From Pseudomonas sp. 10S4 (GTDB taxonomy: Bacteria > Pseudomonadota > Gammaproteobacteria > Pseudomonadales > Pseudomonadaceae): DNA of 64,000 bases. Every line of letters starts with the position of its first letter. Positions within the stretch are counted from its first letter, which is position 1. The notes beneath the pieces were generated by a model. The model was not told the origin of the DNA. It ran no database searches and saw nothing but the letters and a program-made list of their open reading frames with translations. A program made the position numbers and the translations under genes. The stretch is from contig NZ_CP133774.1 in the NCBI RefSeq assembly GCF_034344865.1, forward strand, positions 3,720,001 to 3,784,000, read 5' to 3'. Below are positions 52,911 to 62,616 of the stretch, one piece after another.

Positions 52911-53047
52911 CCCTGTGGCGAGGGGTTTACCCCCGTTGGGCTGCGAAGCGGCCCCAAATCGGCGAATGCGGTTTCTCTGTGAAAACCATCATGCCAAACA
53001 GACGACTGCTGCGCAGCCGAGCGGGAGCAAGCTCCCTCGCCACAAAG
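52911..53047. repeat. REP pair, GTGGCGAGGGG family
   Basis: CCTGTGGCGAGGGG with CCCCGTTGGGCTGCGAAGCGG, and the inverted complement at the far end (CTGCGCAGCCGAGCGGGAGC ... CCCTCGCCACA). Lies between pyk and the urea channel. Confidence 0.8.
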
Positions 53048-53055
53048 GTTGTTTT

Positions 53056-54471
53056 TTAGATCAGAGTCTCGATGCGCAAAGAGTTAGTCGACCCCGGCTG
53101 CCCAAACGGCACGCCCGCGGTGATCAACAACGTGTCGCCACGCTTGGCCATGCCTTGCGCCTGCGCAATCTCCAGCGCCGTCGAGCAGACTTCATCCACT
53201 TGGCGCAGCCGATCATTGACCACCGAGTGCACGCCCCACGCCACGGTCAGGCGGCGAGCGGTTTGCAGGTTGGGCGTCAGGTTCAGGATCGGCACGGTCG
53301 GCCGTTCCCGCGCGGCACGCAGGCTCGACGTCCCGGACTCGCTGTAGTTCACCAGCACCGCCACCGGCAGCACGTTACTGATGCGCCGGATCGCGCAGCT
53401 GATCGCATCGGAAACAGTCGCTTCAGCCTTAGGTCGGCTCACGTCCAGTTGCGCCTGATAGTCCGGACCATTTTCCACCTGGCGAATGATCTTGCTCATC
53501 ATCTGCACGGCTTCCAGCGGGTATTCGCCGGATGCGGTTTCTGCCGACAGCATCACCGCATCCGCACCTTCAGCCACGGCGTTGGCAACGTCAGTCACCT
53601 CGGCGCGAGTCGGCGCCGGGGAGAAGCGCATCGACTCCAGCATCTGGGTCGCTACGACCACCGGCTTACCGAGTTCGCGGCAAACGGTGATGATGTTCTT
53701 CTGAATCTGCGGCACGCTCTCGGCCGGCACTTCCACGCCCAAATCACCGCGAGCCACCATGATCGCGTCGCTCAATTCGGCGATTTCCCGCAGTTGCGTG
53801 ACCGCCGACGGTTTCTCGATCTTGGCCATCAAAAACGCTTTGTCACCGATCAACGCGCGGGCTTCTTGAATGTCTTCCGGACGCTGCACGAACGACAGCG
53901 CGACCCAGTCCACGCCCAGCTCCAGACCGAAGCTCAAATCGCGACGATCCTTGGCGGTCAGCGGGCTGAGGTCGAGCACCGCTTGCGGCACGTTCACGCC
54001 TTTACGATCTGACAGTTCTCCGCCATTGAGCACGGTGGTGTCGATCGCGTCGGAGTACTTGGTGACTACGCGCAGACGCAACTTGCCGTCGTCCAGCAGC
54101 AGGTCCATGCCCGGCTCCAGCGCAGCGATGATTTCCGGGTGCGGCAGGTTGACCCGGCGTTCGTCGCCCGGGGTCGGGTCGAGGTCCAGGCGCAGGGCCT
54201 GGCCGCGATGCAGTTGCACCTTGCCGCCGGCAAACTTGCCGACCCGCAGTTTCGGGCCTTGCAGGTCCATCAGAATCCCGAGCGGGTAATTCAGTTGGCG
54301 CTCGACTTCACGAATCCACTGATAGCGCTGGGCATGGTCAGCGTGATCGCCGTGGCTGAAATTCAGCCGGAAGATATTGACCCCGGCCTGCACCAGTTCG
54401 CGGATGTCATCGATCCCGTCGGTGGCAGGGCCGAGGGTGGCGAGGATTTTGACCTTTTTATCAGGCGTCAT
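53056..54471 (-). CDS. pyk: Pyruvate kinase
   Basis: 471 residues; the last step to pyruvate and ATP. Motifs: ILATLGPATDGIDDIRELV, FRLNFSHGDHADHAQR, substrate/metal site MVARGDLGVEVPAE, and MLSAETASGEYP. It ends the gcl operon, overlapping ttuD by 11 bases, and so supplies the step from PEP formed after glycerate. Confidence 0.96.
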   Translation of the reverse strand: MTPDKKVKILATLGPATDGIDDIRELVQAGVNIFRLNFSHGDHADHAQRYQWIREVERQLNYPLGILMDLQGPKLRVGKFAGGKVQLHRGQALRLDLDPTPGDERRVNLPHPEIIAALEPGMDLLLDDGKLRLRVVTKYSDAIDTTVLNGGELSDRKGVNVPQAVLDLSPLTAKDRRDLSFGLELGVDWVALSFVQRPEDIQEARALIGDKAFLMAKIEKPSAVTQLREIAELSDAIMVARGDLGVEVPAESVPQIQKNIITVCRELGKPVVVATQMLESMRFSPAPTRAEVTDVANAVAEGADAVMLSAETASGEYPLEAVQMMSKIIRQVENGPDYQAQLDVSRPKAEATVSDAISCAIRRISNVLPVAVLVNYSESGTSSLRAARERPTVPILNLTPNLQTARRLTVAWGVHSVVNDRLRQVDEVCSTALEIAQAQGMAKRGDTLLITAGVPFGQPGSTNSLRIETLI

Positions 54472-55741
54472 GGTGTGTGCTCTCGAGAATCAGGATGGCG
54501 CGGAAGTCGTTGACGTTGGTGCGCGTCGGTTCGGTGACGATCAGGGCGTCCAGCGCCTCGAAATAGCCGTAGCCATTGTTGTTGTCCAACTCGTCGCTGG
54601 CGCTCAAACCGAGGGCGGCGGCGCGGGCGTAGCTGTCCGGGGTCATGATCGCGCCGGCGTTGTCTTCGGAGCCGTCAATGCCGTCAGTGTCACCGGCCAG
54701 GGCGTAGACGCCGGGCAGGCCTTTGAGGCTGTCGGTCAGGCTCAGCAGGAATTCGGCGTTGCGCCCGCCGCGACCATTGCCGCGCACGGTGACCGTGGTT
54801 TCGCCGCCGGAAAGAATCACGCACGGCGCCGCCAATGGCTGGCCATGCAGGACGATCTGCCGCGCGATGCCGGCGTGGACTTTCGCCACTTCCCGGGATT
54901 CGCCTTCCAGGTCACCGAGGATCAGCGGACTGAAACCGGCCTGACGGCACTTCACCGCCGCCGCTTCCAGGGATTGCTGCGGACGAGCGATCAATTGGAA
55001 ATGACTGCGGGCCAGGCTCGGGTCGCCTGGTTTGACGGTTTCCGATTCCGGGCTTTGCAGCCAGGTGCGCACCGAGGCCGGGACTTCGATGCTGTAGCGC
55101 TTTAGGATCGCCAGGGCTTCGGCCGAGGTACTCGGGTCGGCCACGGTCGGGCCGGAGGCGATGACGGTGGCGAGGTCGCCCGGTACATCGGAAATCGCGT
55201 AGGTATAAACAGTGGCGGGCCAGCAGGCTTTGCCGAGACGGCCGCCCTTGATCGCCGAGAGGTGCTTGCGCACGCAGTTCATCTCGCCGATGGTCGCGCC
55301 GGATTTGAGCAGGGCTTTGTTGATGGATTGCTTGTCGGCGAGGGTAATTCCCGCCGCCGGAAGTGCGAGTAGCGCAGAGCCGCCGCCGGAGAGCAGGAAG
55401 ATCACGCGGTCGTCTTCGGTCAGGTTGCTGACCAGTTCCAGCACGCGTTTGGCCACGGCCAGACCGGCCGCATCCGGCACCGGGTGCGCGGCTTCGACCA
55501 CTTCGATTTTTTCGCACGGGGCGCCGTGGCCGTAGCGGGTCACCACTAAGCCTGAGACTTCACCCTGCCAGCAACGCTCGACCACTTGGGCCATGGCCGC
55601 TGCGGCTTTGCCGGCGCCGATGACGATCACGCGACCGCTACGATCTTTGGGTAAATGGGCTTCGAGGACTTGTTGCGGATGGGCCGCGTCGATGGCTGTG
55701 GCAAACAGCTCGCGCAGCAGATGTTGCGGATCGACCGACAT
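54461..55741 (-). CDS. ttuD: Glycerate 2-kinase / hydroxypyruvate reductase (MOFRL family)
   Basis: 426 residues. The N-terminal glycerate kinase fold has VIGAGKAAAAMAQVVER and FLLSGGGSALLALP, and the C-terminal MOFRL domain has LSGGETTVTVRGNGRGGRN and ALAGDTDGIDG. It makes 2-phosphoglycerate from glycerate for entry to glycolysis. ATG 55741. Overlaps pyk. Confidence 0.94.
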   Translation of the reverse strand: MSVDPQHLLRELFATAIDAAHPQQVLEAHLPKDRSGRVIVIGAGKAAAAMAQVVERCWQGEVSGLVVTRYGHGAPCEKIEVVEAAHPVPDAAGLAVAKRVLELVSNLTEDDRVIFLLSGGGSALLALPAAGITLADKQSINKALLKSGATIGEMNCVRKHLSAIKGGRLGKACWPATVYTYAISDVPGDLATVIASGPTVADPSTSAEALAILKRYSIEVPASVRTWLQSPESETVKPGDPSLARSHFQLIARPQQSLEAAAVKCRQAGFSPLILGDLEGESREVAKVHAGIARQIVLHGQPLAAPCVILSGGETTVTVRGNGRGGRNAEFLLSLTDSLKGLPGVYALAGDTDGIDGSEDNAGAIMTPDSYARAAALGLSASDELDNNNGYGYFEALDALIVTEPTRTNVNDFRAILILESTHHDA

Positions 55742-55784
55742 GGCGGGCTCCCGGAATTCTTGTTATTTGAAGGGTAACTCGGCC

Positions 55785-55945
55785 CCCTGTGGGAGCGGGC
55801 CCTGTGGCGAGGGGCTTGCCCCCGTTTGAGTGCGTAGCACTCACAAAATCTTTAATGCGTCAGAGATTTCGGGGCAGCTTCGCAGCCCAACGGGGTGGTG
55901 CGGCATTCCGACAAGCCCCCTCACCACAGGTCGCTCCTACAGGGG
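55785..55945. repeat. Compound REP between ttuD and glxR
   Basis: Units of two families (CTGTGGGAGCGGG and GTGGCGAGGGGCTTGCCCCCG) at the left, and inverse units at the right (ACAAGCCCCCTCACCACAGG). Confidence 0.8.
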
Positions 55946-55960
55946 AGCGGGGGGTAAGGC

Positions 55961-56854
55961 TTACTTCTTATCGCGAATCGAGAAATTCGCCATGTGTTCC
56001 AGGCCTTTGATCAGCGCCGAGTGATCCCAGTTGCTGCCACCGATGGCCGCGCAGGTGCTGAACACTTGCTGGGCGTTGGCGGTGTTCGGCAGGTTGATGT
56101 TCAGTTCGCGGGCACCTTGCAGGGCCAGGTTCAGGTCCTTCTGGTGCAGGCTGATGCGGAAGCCTGGGTCGAAGGTGCCTTTGATCATGCGATCACCGTG
56201 CACTTCGAGGATCTTCGACGAAGCAAAACCGCCCATCAGCGCTTCACGAACCTTGGCTGGATCGGCACCGTTTTTCGAGGCGAACAGCAGGGCTTCAGCG
56301 ACAGCCTGGATGTTCAGCGCAACGATGATCTGGTTCGCCACTTTCGCGGTTTGACCGTCGCCATTGCCACCGACCAGGGTGATGTTCTTGCCCATGGCCT
56401 GGAACAGCGGCAAGGCGCGTTCGAAGGCATCGGCATCGCCGCCGATCATGATGCTCAGGCTCGCAGCCTTGGCGCCCACTTCACCGCCGGACACTGGCGC
56501 GTCGAGGTACTGGGCGCCTTTTTCGTTGATCTTGGCGGCGAAAGCTTTGGTAGCGGTTGGCGAGATCGAGCTCATGTCGATCACCACTTTGCCTTTGCCA
56601 ACACCGGCGGCGATGCCGTCAGCGCGGAACAGCACGTCTTCGACCTGCGGGGTATCCGGCACCATGATGATGATGAATTCGGCTTCCTGGGCGACTTCTT
56701 TCGGGTTGGCCAAGGCGATGGCGCCACCGGCAACCAGGTCAGCCGGGGCGGGGTCGTGGTGCGCCGACAGGAACAGGCTGTGACCGGCTTTCTGCAGGTT
56801 CAACGCCATTGGGTGGCCCATGATGCCGGTGCCGATAAATCCGATTTTAGCCAT
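55961..56854 (-). CDS. glxR: 2-Hydroxy-3-oxopropionate (tartronate semialdehyde) reductase
   Basis: 297 residues of the 3-hydroxyisobutyrate dehydrogenase family: Rossmann start KIGFIGTGIMGHPMA, substrate motif YLDAPVSGGEVGA, catalytic Lys in GQTAKVANQII. It reduces tartronate semialdehyde to glycerate. ATG 56854 is chosen for GAGGA upstream; the longer frame reads through a REP region. Confidence 0.94.
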   Translation of the reverse strand: MAKIGFIGTGIMGHPMALNLQKAGHSLFLSAHHDPAPADLVAGGAIALANPKEVAQEAEFIIIMVPDTPQVEDVLFRADGIAAGVGKGKVVIDMSSISPTATKAFAAKINEKGAQYLDAPVSGGEVGAKAASLSIMIGGDADAFERALPLFQAMGKNITLVGGNGDGQTAKVANQIIVALNIQAVAEALLFASKNGADPAKVREALMGGFASSKILEVHGDRMIKGTFDPGFRISLHQKDLNLALQGARELNINLPNTANAQQVFSTCAAIGGSNWDHSALIKGLEHMANFSIRDKK

Positions 56855-56906
56855 GAGAAAATCCTCTTGTTTTTGTTTGGCTCCCGGCTCTGGACCGATG
56901 AGCTCT

Positions 56907-57056
56907 TTGTGGCGAGGGGGCTTGCCCCCGTTGGGTCGCGAAGCGGCCCCAAATGTGTTTTTGCGGTCAGTCAGATAGAACACATGTGCAGGTTTTGCGA
57001 CTGCTTCGCAGCCGAACGGGGGCAAGCCCCTCGCCACACAAGCTCGCTCCCACAGG
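56907..57056. repeat. REP pair between glxR and hyi
   Basis: Units of the GTGGCGAGGGGGCTTGCCCCC family in inverted order with a partial unit of the AGCTCGCTCCCACAG family at the right end. Confidence 0.8.
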
Positions 57057-57063
57057 TTCCGTG

Positions 57064-57846
57064 TCAAATTGCGTTATGGGTTTTCAACCAGCCCAGACCC
57101 GCTTCAGTGGTGGTCAGCGGCTTGTATTCACAACCAACCCAACCCTGATAACCAATGCGGTCCAAGTGTTCGAACAGGAAGCGGTAGTTGATTTCACCGG
57201 TGCCCGGTTCATTGCGCCCTGGGTTGTCCGCCAACTGCACGTGGTTGATCTCGCCCAGGTGCGATTGCAGGGTGCGGGCCAGGTCGCCTTCCATGATTTG
57301 CATGTGGTAGATGTCGTATTGCAGGAACAGGTTGGCGCTGCCGACCTGTTCGCGAATCGACAGGGCTTGCGCGGTGTTGTTCAGGTAGAAACCCGGGATG
57401 TCGCGAGTGTTGATCGCTTCCATCACCAGTTTGATACCCGCCGCTTGCAGCTTGTCGGCCGCGTACTTGAGGTTGCTGACGAAGGTTTTTTCCACGGTGG
57501 CGTCATCGACGTTTTGTGGACGAATCCCGGCCAGGCAGTTGATCTGGGTGTTGCCCAGCACTTTGGCGTAAGCGATTGCCAGGTCGACCCCGGCGCGGAA
57601 CTCTTCGACCCGATCCGGCAGGCACGCGATACCGCGTTCGCCCTTGGCCCAGTCACCGGCCGGCAGGTTGAACAGCACCTGAGTCAGACCGTTGGCGTCG
57701 AGCTTGGCCTTGATCTCGGCGGAGCTGAAGTCGTAAGGGAACAGGTATTCGACACCACTGAAACCGGCCTTGGCGGCCGCTTCAAAACGGGCAAGAAAAT
57801 CCTGTTCGGTGAACAGCATGGACAGGTTGGCTGCGAAACGCGGCAT
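57064..57846 (-). CDS. hyi: Hydroxypyruvate isomerase
   Basis: 260 residues, TIM-barrel of the xylose-isomerase-like superfamily (FAANLSMLFTEQDFLARFEAA, GVEYLFPYDFSSAEIKA, LFLQYDIYHMQIMEGDLA, HVQLADNPGRNEPGTGEI). It interconverts hydroxypyruvate and tartronate semialdehyde. ATG 57846; REP elements flank it on both sides. Confidence 0.94.
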   Translation of the reverse strand: MPRFAANLSMLFTEQDFLARFEAAAKAGFSGVEYLFPYDFSSAEIKAKLDANGLTQVLFNLPAGDWAKGERGIACLPDRVEEFRAGVDLAIAYAKVLGNTQINCLAGIRPQNVDDATVEKTFVSNLKYAADKLQAAGIKLVMEAINTRDIPGFYLNNTAQALSIREQVGSANLFLQYDIYHMQIMEGDLARTLQSHLGEINHVQLADNPGRNEPGTGEINYRFLFEHLDRIGYQGWVGCEYKPLTTTEAGLGWLKTHNAI

Positions 57847-57873
57847 GGTGGTCTCCCGTATGTGTGTGAGGGC

Positions 57874-57970
57874 CCCCTGTGGGAGCGGGCTTGCTCGCGA
57901 AAGCGGTATATCAGGCGACATCAATGTTGACTGTGCCGACGCCTTCGCGAGCAAGCCCGCTCCCACAGTG
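57874..57970. repeat. REP pair between hyi and gcl
   Basis: CTGTGGGAGCGGGCTTGCTC and complement around GACATCAATGTTGACTGTG. Confidence 0.85.
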
Positions 57971-57984
57971 GGAACGATCAGCAG

Positions 57985-59760
<1,776 letters not shown>

Positions 59761-59786
59761 GGTTTTGGTGCCTCTTACGTTTTGTA

Positions 59787-59797
59787 ATTGTATACAA
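59787..59797. promoter_or_regulatory. Palindromic operator candidate 1 (near gcl)
   Basis: ATTGTATACAA, centred 32 bases upstream of the gcl ATG. The 10-base core TTGTATACAA is a perfect palindrome. It matches the general form of GntR-type operators (GTATAC core); the regulator is not identified. Confidence 0.55.
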
Positions 59798-59924
59798 GTG
59801 GCTTTGCGCAGAGTGTATTCACGGCGGACGGCGCAGGTCAATCCATTTTCTCAAGCGACTGTTTCATTCGTCGGAAGCCCGTTCTGCTGTGGCTTTTCGT
59901 CGCATGTGGCGCTTTTCGAGAATT

Positions 59925-59935
59925 ATTGTATACAA
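59925..59935. promoter_or_regulatory. Palindromic operator candidate 2
   Basis: The identical 11-mer ATTGTATACAA occurs 138 bases away, within the divergent promoter region and about 94 bases before glcG. Two equal sites at about 13 helical turns could allow looping (inference). Confidence 0.55.
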
Positions 59936-60028
59936 ATAAATAATCTATTGTGTTCTATTTGTTGCATCGGACTGCGGCATTACGTAGCAGTCCAACGGCT
60001 TTCCCAAAAACAAAATGAGGACGGCACC

Positions 60029-60469
60029 ATGAGCGCTTTAACCTTGAAAGTCGCAGTCAGCCTGACCAGTCAGGCCATCGCCGCAGGGCGTGCAATCTGC
60101 GCAGCTCCGCTGACCATCGCTGTATTGGATGCCGGCGGGCATCTTCTTTCTCTACAGCGAGAAGACGGCGCCAGCCTGCTGCGCCCGCAAATCGCCATCG
60201 GCAAAGCCTGGGGTGCGATTGCGCTGGGCAAAGGCTCGCGGCTGCTGGCACTGGATGCCCAGCAACGCCCGGCGTTTATTGCTGCATTGAATAGCCTGGG
60301 GCAGGGCAGCGTCGTGCCGGCACCGGGCGGTGTATTGATTCGGGATCAGGACGGGAATGTGCTGGGAGCGGTAGGCATCAGCGGCGATCTGTCGGATGTG
60401 GATGAACAGTGCGCGATCAGCGCGATTGAGGCGCAGGGGTTGCGGGCGGATGCTGGGGTTACTGCCTGA
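60029..60469 (+). CDS. glcG: GlcG/HbpS-family heme-binding-like protein
   Basis: 146 residues of the DUF336/GlcG family (LDAGGHLLSLQREDGASLLRP, AIGKAWGAIALG, VPAPGGVLIRDQDGNVLGAVGISG). Members sit next to glyoxylate, glycolate or propanediol genes; role not settled, possibly cofactor or aldehyde handling. Divergent from gcl; ATG 60029 with GAGG nine bases before. Confidence 0.88.
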   Translation: MSALTLKVAVSLTSQAIAAGRAICAAPLTIAVLDAGGHLLSLQREDGASLLRPQIAIGKAWGAIALGKGSRLLALDAQQRPAFIAALNSLGQGSVVPAPGGVLIRDQDGNVLGAVGISGDLSDVDEQCAISAIEAQGLRADAGVTA

Positions 60470-60490
60470 CATTTTTGTTGATTGATCTAC

Positions 60491-60588
60491 CGCTTTCGCG
60501 AGCAAGCCCGCTCCCACATTGGGCCTGTGGTGGACACAACATGTGTAAACACCGCCAATCCACTGTGGGAGCGGGCTTGCTCGCGAAT
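60491..60588. repeat. REP pair
   Basis: GCGAGCAAGCCCGCTCCCAC and inverted GTGGGAGCGGGCTTGCTCGC, between convergent glcG and the TetR gene. Confidence 0.85.
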
Positions 60589-60605
60589 AGCCGCGCCGCG
60601 GTCTT

Positions 60606-61211
60606 TCAGTCCGGCTCACACCCCTTGAGCACCAACCGAATAATCGTCTGCGCCGCCGCTTCGTAATCCGCCTCGTCCAGCTTCGCTTTACCGGTCACCG
60701 CCGAGATCTGCCAGTCAAAGTCGGCATAGGTCTGGGTCGCGGCCCAGATGCTGAACATCAGGTGGTTGGGGTCGATGGCGGCGATCTGGCCGCGGTCGAT
60801 CCAGGTCTGGATGCAGTCGATGTTGTGTTTGGCCTGGCCGTTGAGTCGTTCGACCAGGTCGGCGCTCAGGTGTGGGGCGCCGTGCATGATTTCGCTGGCG
60901 AACACCTTGGAGGCGAAGGGCAGATCGCGGGAGATGCGGATCTTGGAGCGGATGTAGCCGCTCAGCACTTCGCTGGGCACGCCATCGGCGTTGAAGGGCG
61001 TCGAGGCCTGCAGGATCGGCTCGATGATGCTTTCCAGGACCTCGCGGTAGAGGTTTTCCTTGGATTTGAAGTAGTAGTAGACGTTGGGCTTGGGCAATCC
61101 GGCCTTGGCTGCGATATCACTGGTTTTGGTCGCAGCGAAGCCCTTGTCGGCAAATTCTTCACTGGCGGCACGCAGGATCAGTTCTTTGTTGCGCTCGCGG
61201 ATAGTGCTCAT
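60606..61211 (-). CDS. TetR-family regulator, RutR-like
   Basis: 201 residues. The N-terminal helix-turn-helix is EEFADKGFAATKTSDIAAKAGLPKPNVYYYFKSK (split over helices 2-3), and the C-terminal ligand domain begins RSKIRISRDLPFASKVFA. It resembles RutR-type proteins that sense pyrimidine or purine products. It may act on the gcl/glcG or pyrimidine genes; no operator was recognised. ATG 61211 is chosen for position; the upstream frame adds 13 residues without a site. Confidence 0.82.
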   Translation of the reverse strand: MSTIRERNKELILRAASEEFADKGFAATKTSDIAAKAGLPKPNVYYYFKSKENLYREVLESIIEPILQASTPFNADGVPSEVLSGYIRSKIRISRDLPFASKVFASEIMHGAPHLSADLVERLNGQAKHNIDCIQTWIDRGQIAAIDPNHLMFSIWAATQTYADFDWQISAVTGKAKLDEADYEAAAQTIIRLVLKGCEPD

Positions 61212-61460
61212 AAACCAGGGGGTTCCTTGCCTGTTCTGGCGGTTGCGCATGGTAGCACCGGCCTCGCGCGGCGCTCAAGAATGCCTGTAACCGAACGGTT
61301 ACTGACAATCTCTGTCGGTACGCTGAACAAGTTTGCGGATGTTCGGGTGAACCGCCGACCCACTGCTAGAGTTCAAGGCAGCGATCAGCCATTGGCACTA
61401 TTGATCTTGAGTGGCCGGGCTTCACTTTCAATCGCCGCGCATCACTGTCGGCCTGTTCGA
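61212..61460. other. Intergenic region before the RND genes
   Basis: 249 bases between the divergent TetR and RND adaptor genes. No REP element and no clear promoter, operator or hairpin was seen. It must contain at least one promoter. Confidence 0.5.
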
Positions 61461-62603
61461 GTGAACACTGTGGAGAAAAGCAGACGAAGCAAAATCGGCC
61501 TGGCAGTCGGGGTACTCCTGCTGGTGCTGCTGGCGGTCGCGCTTTGGTATTTCCTGGTGCAAGGGCGCCACAAGGTTAAACCGCCGCCTCCCGCCGAGCC
61601 CGTTGCGGCGGCGGCCGTCAAGTTGCAGGACGTGCCGGTGTACATCGATGCCTTGGGCACGGTCACGCCGACCCGCAGTGTGACGGTGATCACTCAGGTC
61701 GATGGGATTCTCAGCTCGGTCGAGTTCAAGGAAGGCCAGCAGGTGCACAAGGGACAGGTCATCGCCCGTATCGACGACCGCGCGCTCAAGGCGCAACTGG
61801 CGGTAGCCAAGGGCACGCTCATGCATGATCAGGCGTTGTTGAGCAACGCAGTGCGGGACCTGGCGCGCTATCGTGAGCTGATCAAGGTCGGCTCCACCAC
61901 CCAGCAAACACTCGACACCCAGGCCTCTCTGGTACAGCAGCTGCAAGGCACGGTCGCCTCCGATCAGGGCAGTGTGCAGAACCTGGAAGTGCAGTTGAGT
62001 TATTGCACCATCACCTCACCGGTCGATGGTGTGGTCGGTTTGCGCCAGGTCGATCCCGGCAATTACGTCACCACCGCGAGCACCACCGGTATTGCGGTGA
62101 TTACCCAGATGACCCCGGCGACCGTGGTCTTCGCCGTGCCAGAAGATGACCTGGGGGCGATCAATCAGGCCATGGCCAAAGGCGCGGTGACGGTACTGGC
62201 CTACGACCGTAACAAGCACAACCTGTTGGGCACCGGCAGCCTGCTGGCGCTGGACAATCAGGTCGATACCAGCACCGGTACGATCAAGGTCAAGGCGCAG
62301 TTCGATGACTCGGGCAAGGCGCTGTTTCCCAATCAGTTCGTCAACGCCCGGCTCAAGGCCGACACCCTGACGCAAATCACGGTGGTGCCGACCCGGGCGA
62401 TTCAGCACGGCAGCAAGGGCGATTTCGTGTTTGTGGTGGTCGATCCCGGCAACAAGGTCAGCCTGCGTAACGTCAAGACCGGGCCGGCCACGGGCGATGT
62501 TTCGGCGATTCTCGACAATGGCGTGAAACAGGGCGAGCAGGTGGTCACCGAGGGCGCGGACAAACTGGATGACGGTTCTGCTGTGAAGGTCGTCACGCAG
62601 TGA
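61461..62603 (+). CDS. mdtA: RND efflux periplasmic adaptor (MdtA/MuxA-like)
   Basis: 380 residues: N-terminal membrane anchor ([19 protein letters not shown]), lipoyl half-motifs ([27 protein letters not shown] and [18 protein letters not shown]), a coiled hairpin between them ([21 protein letters not shown]), beta-barrel and membrane-proximal domains. It joins the inner-membrane pump to an outer-membrane factor. GTG 61461 or 61470 are the likeliest starts; the open frame runs much further upstream, but only antisense to the TetR gene. Confidence 0.88.
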   Translation: MNTVEKSRRSKIGLAVGVLLLVLLAVALWYFLVQGRHKVKPPPPAEPVAAAAVKLQDVPVYIDALGTVTPTRSVTVITQVDGILSSVEFKEGQQVHKGQVIARIDDRALKAQLAVAKGTLMHDQALLSNAVRDLARYRELIKVGSTTQQTLDTQASLVQQLQGTVASDQGSVQNLEVQLSYCTITSPVDGVVGLRQVDPGNYVTTASTTGIAVITQMTPATVVFAVPEDDLGAINQAMAKGAVTVLAYDRNKHNLLGTGSLLALDNQVDTSTGTIKVKAQFDDSGKALFPNQFVNARLKADTLTQITVVPTRAIQHGSKGDFVFVVVDPGNKVSLRNVKTGPATGDVSAILDNGVKQGEQVVTEGADKLDDGSAVKVVTQ

Positions 62604-62616
62604 GGGATGGCCAGTC

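Noticed and set aside
60762..61460. Upstream extension of the RND adaptor frame
   Set aside because: The open frame continues only because it is antisense to the TetR gene; the membrane anchor expected at the adaptor N-terminus begins after 61461.
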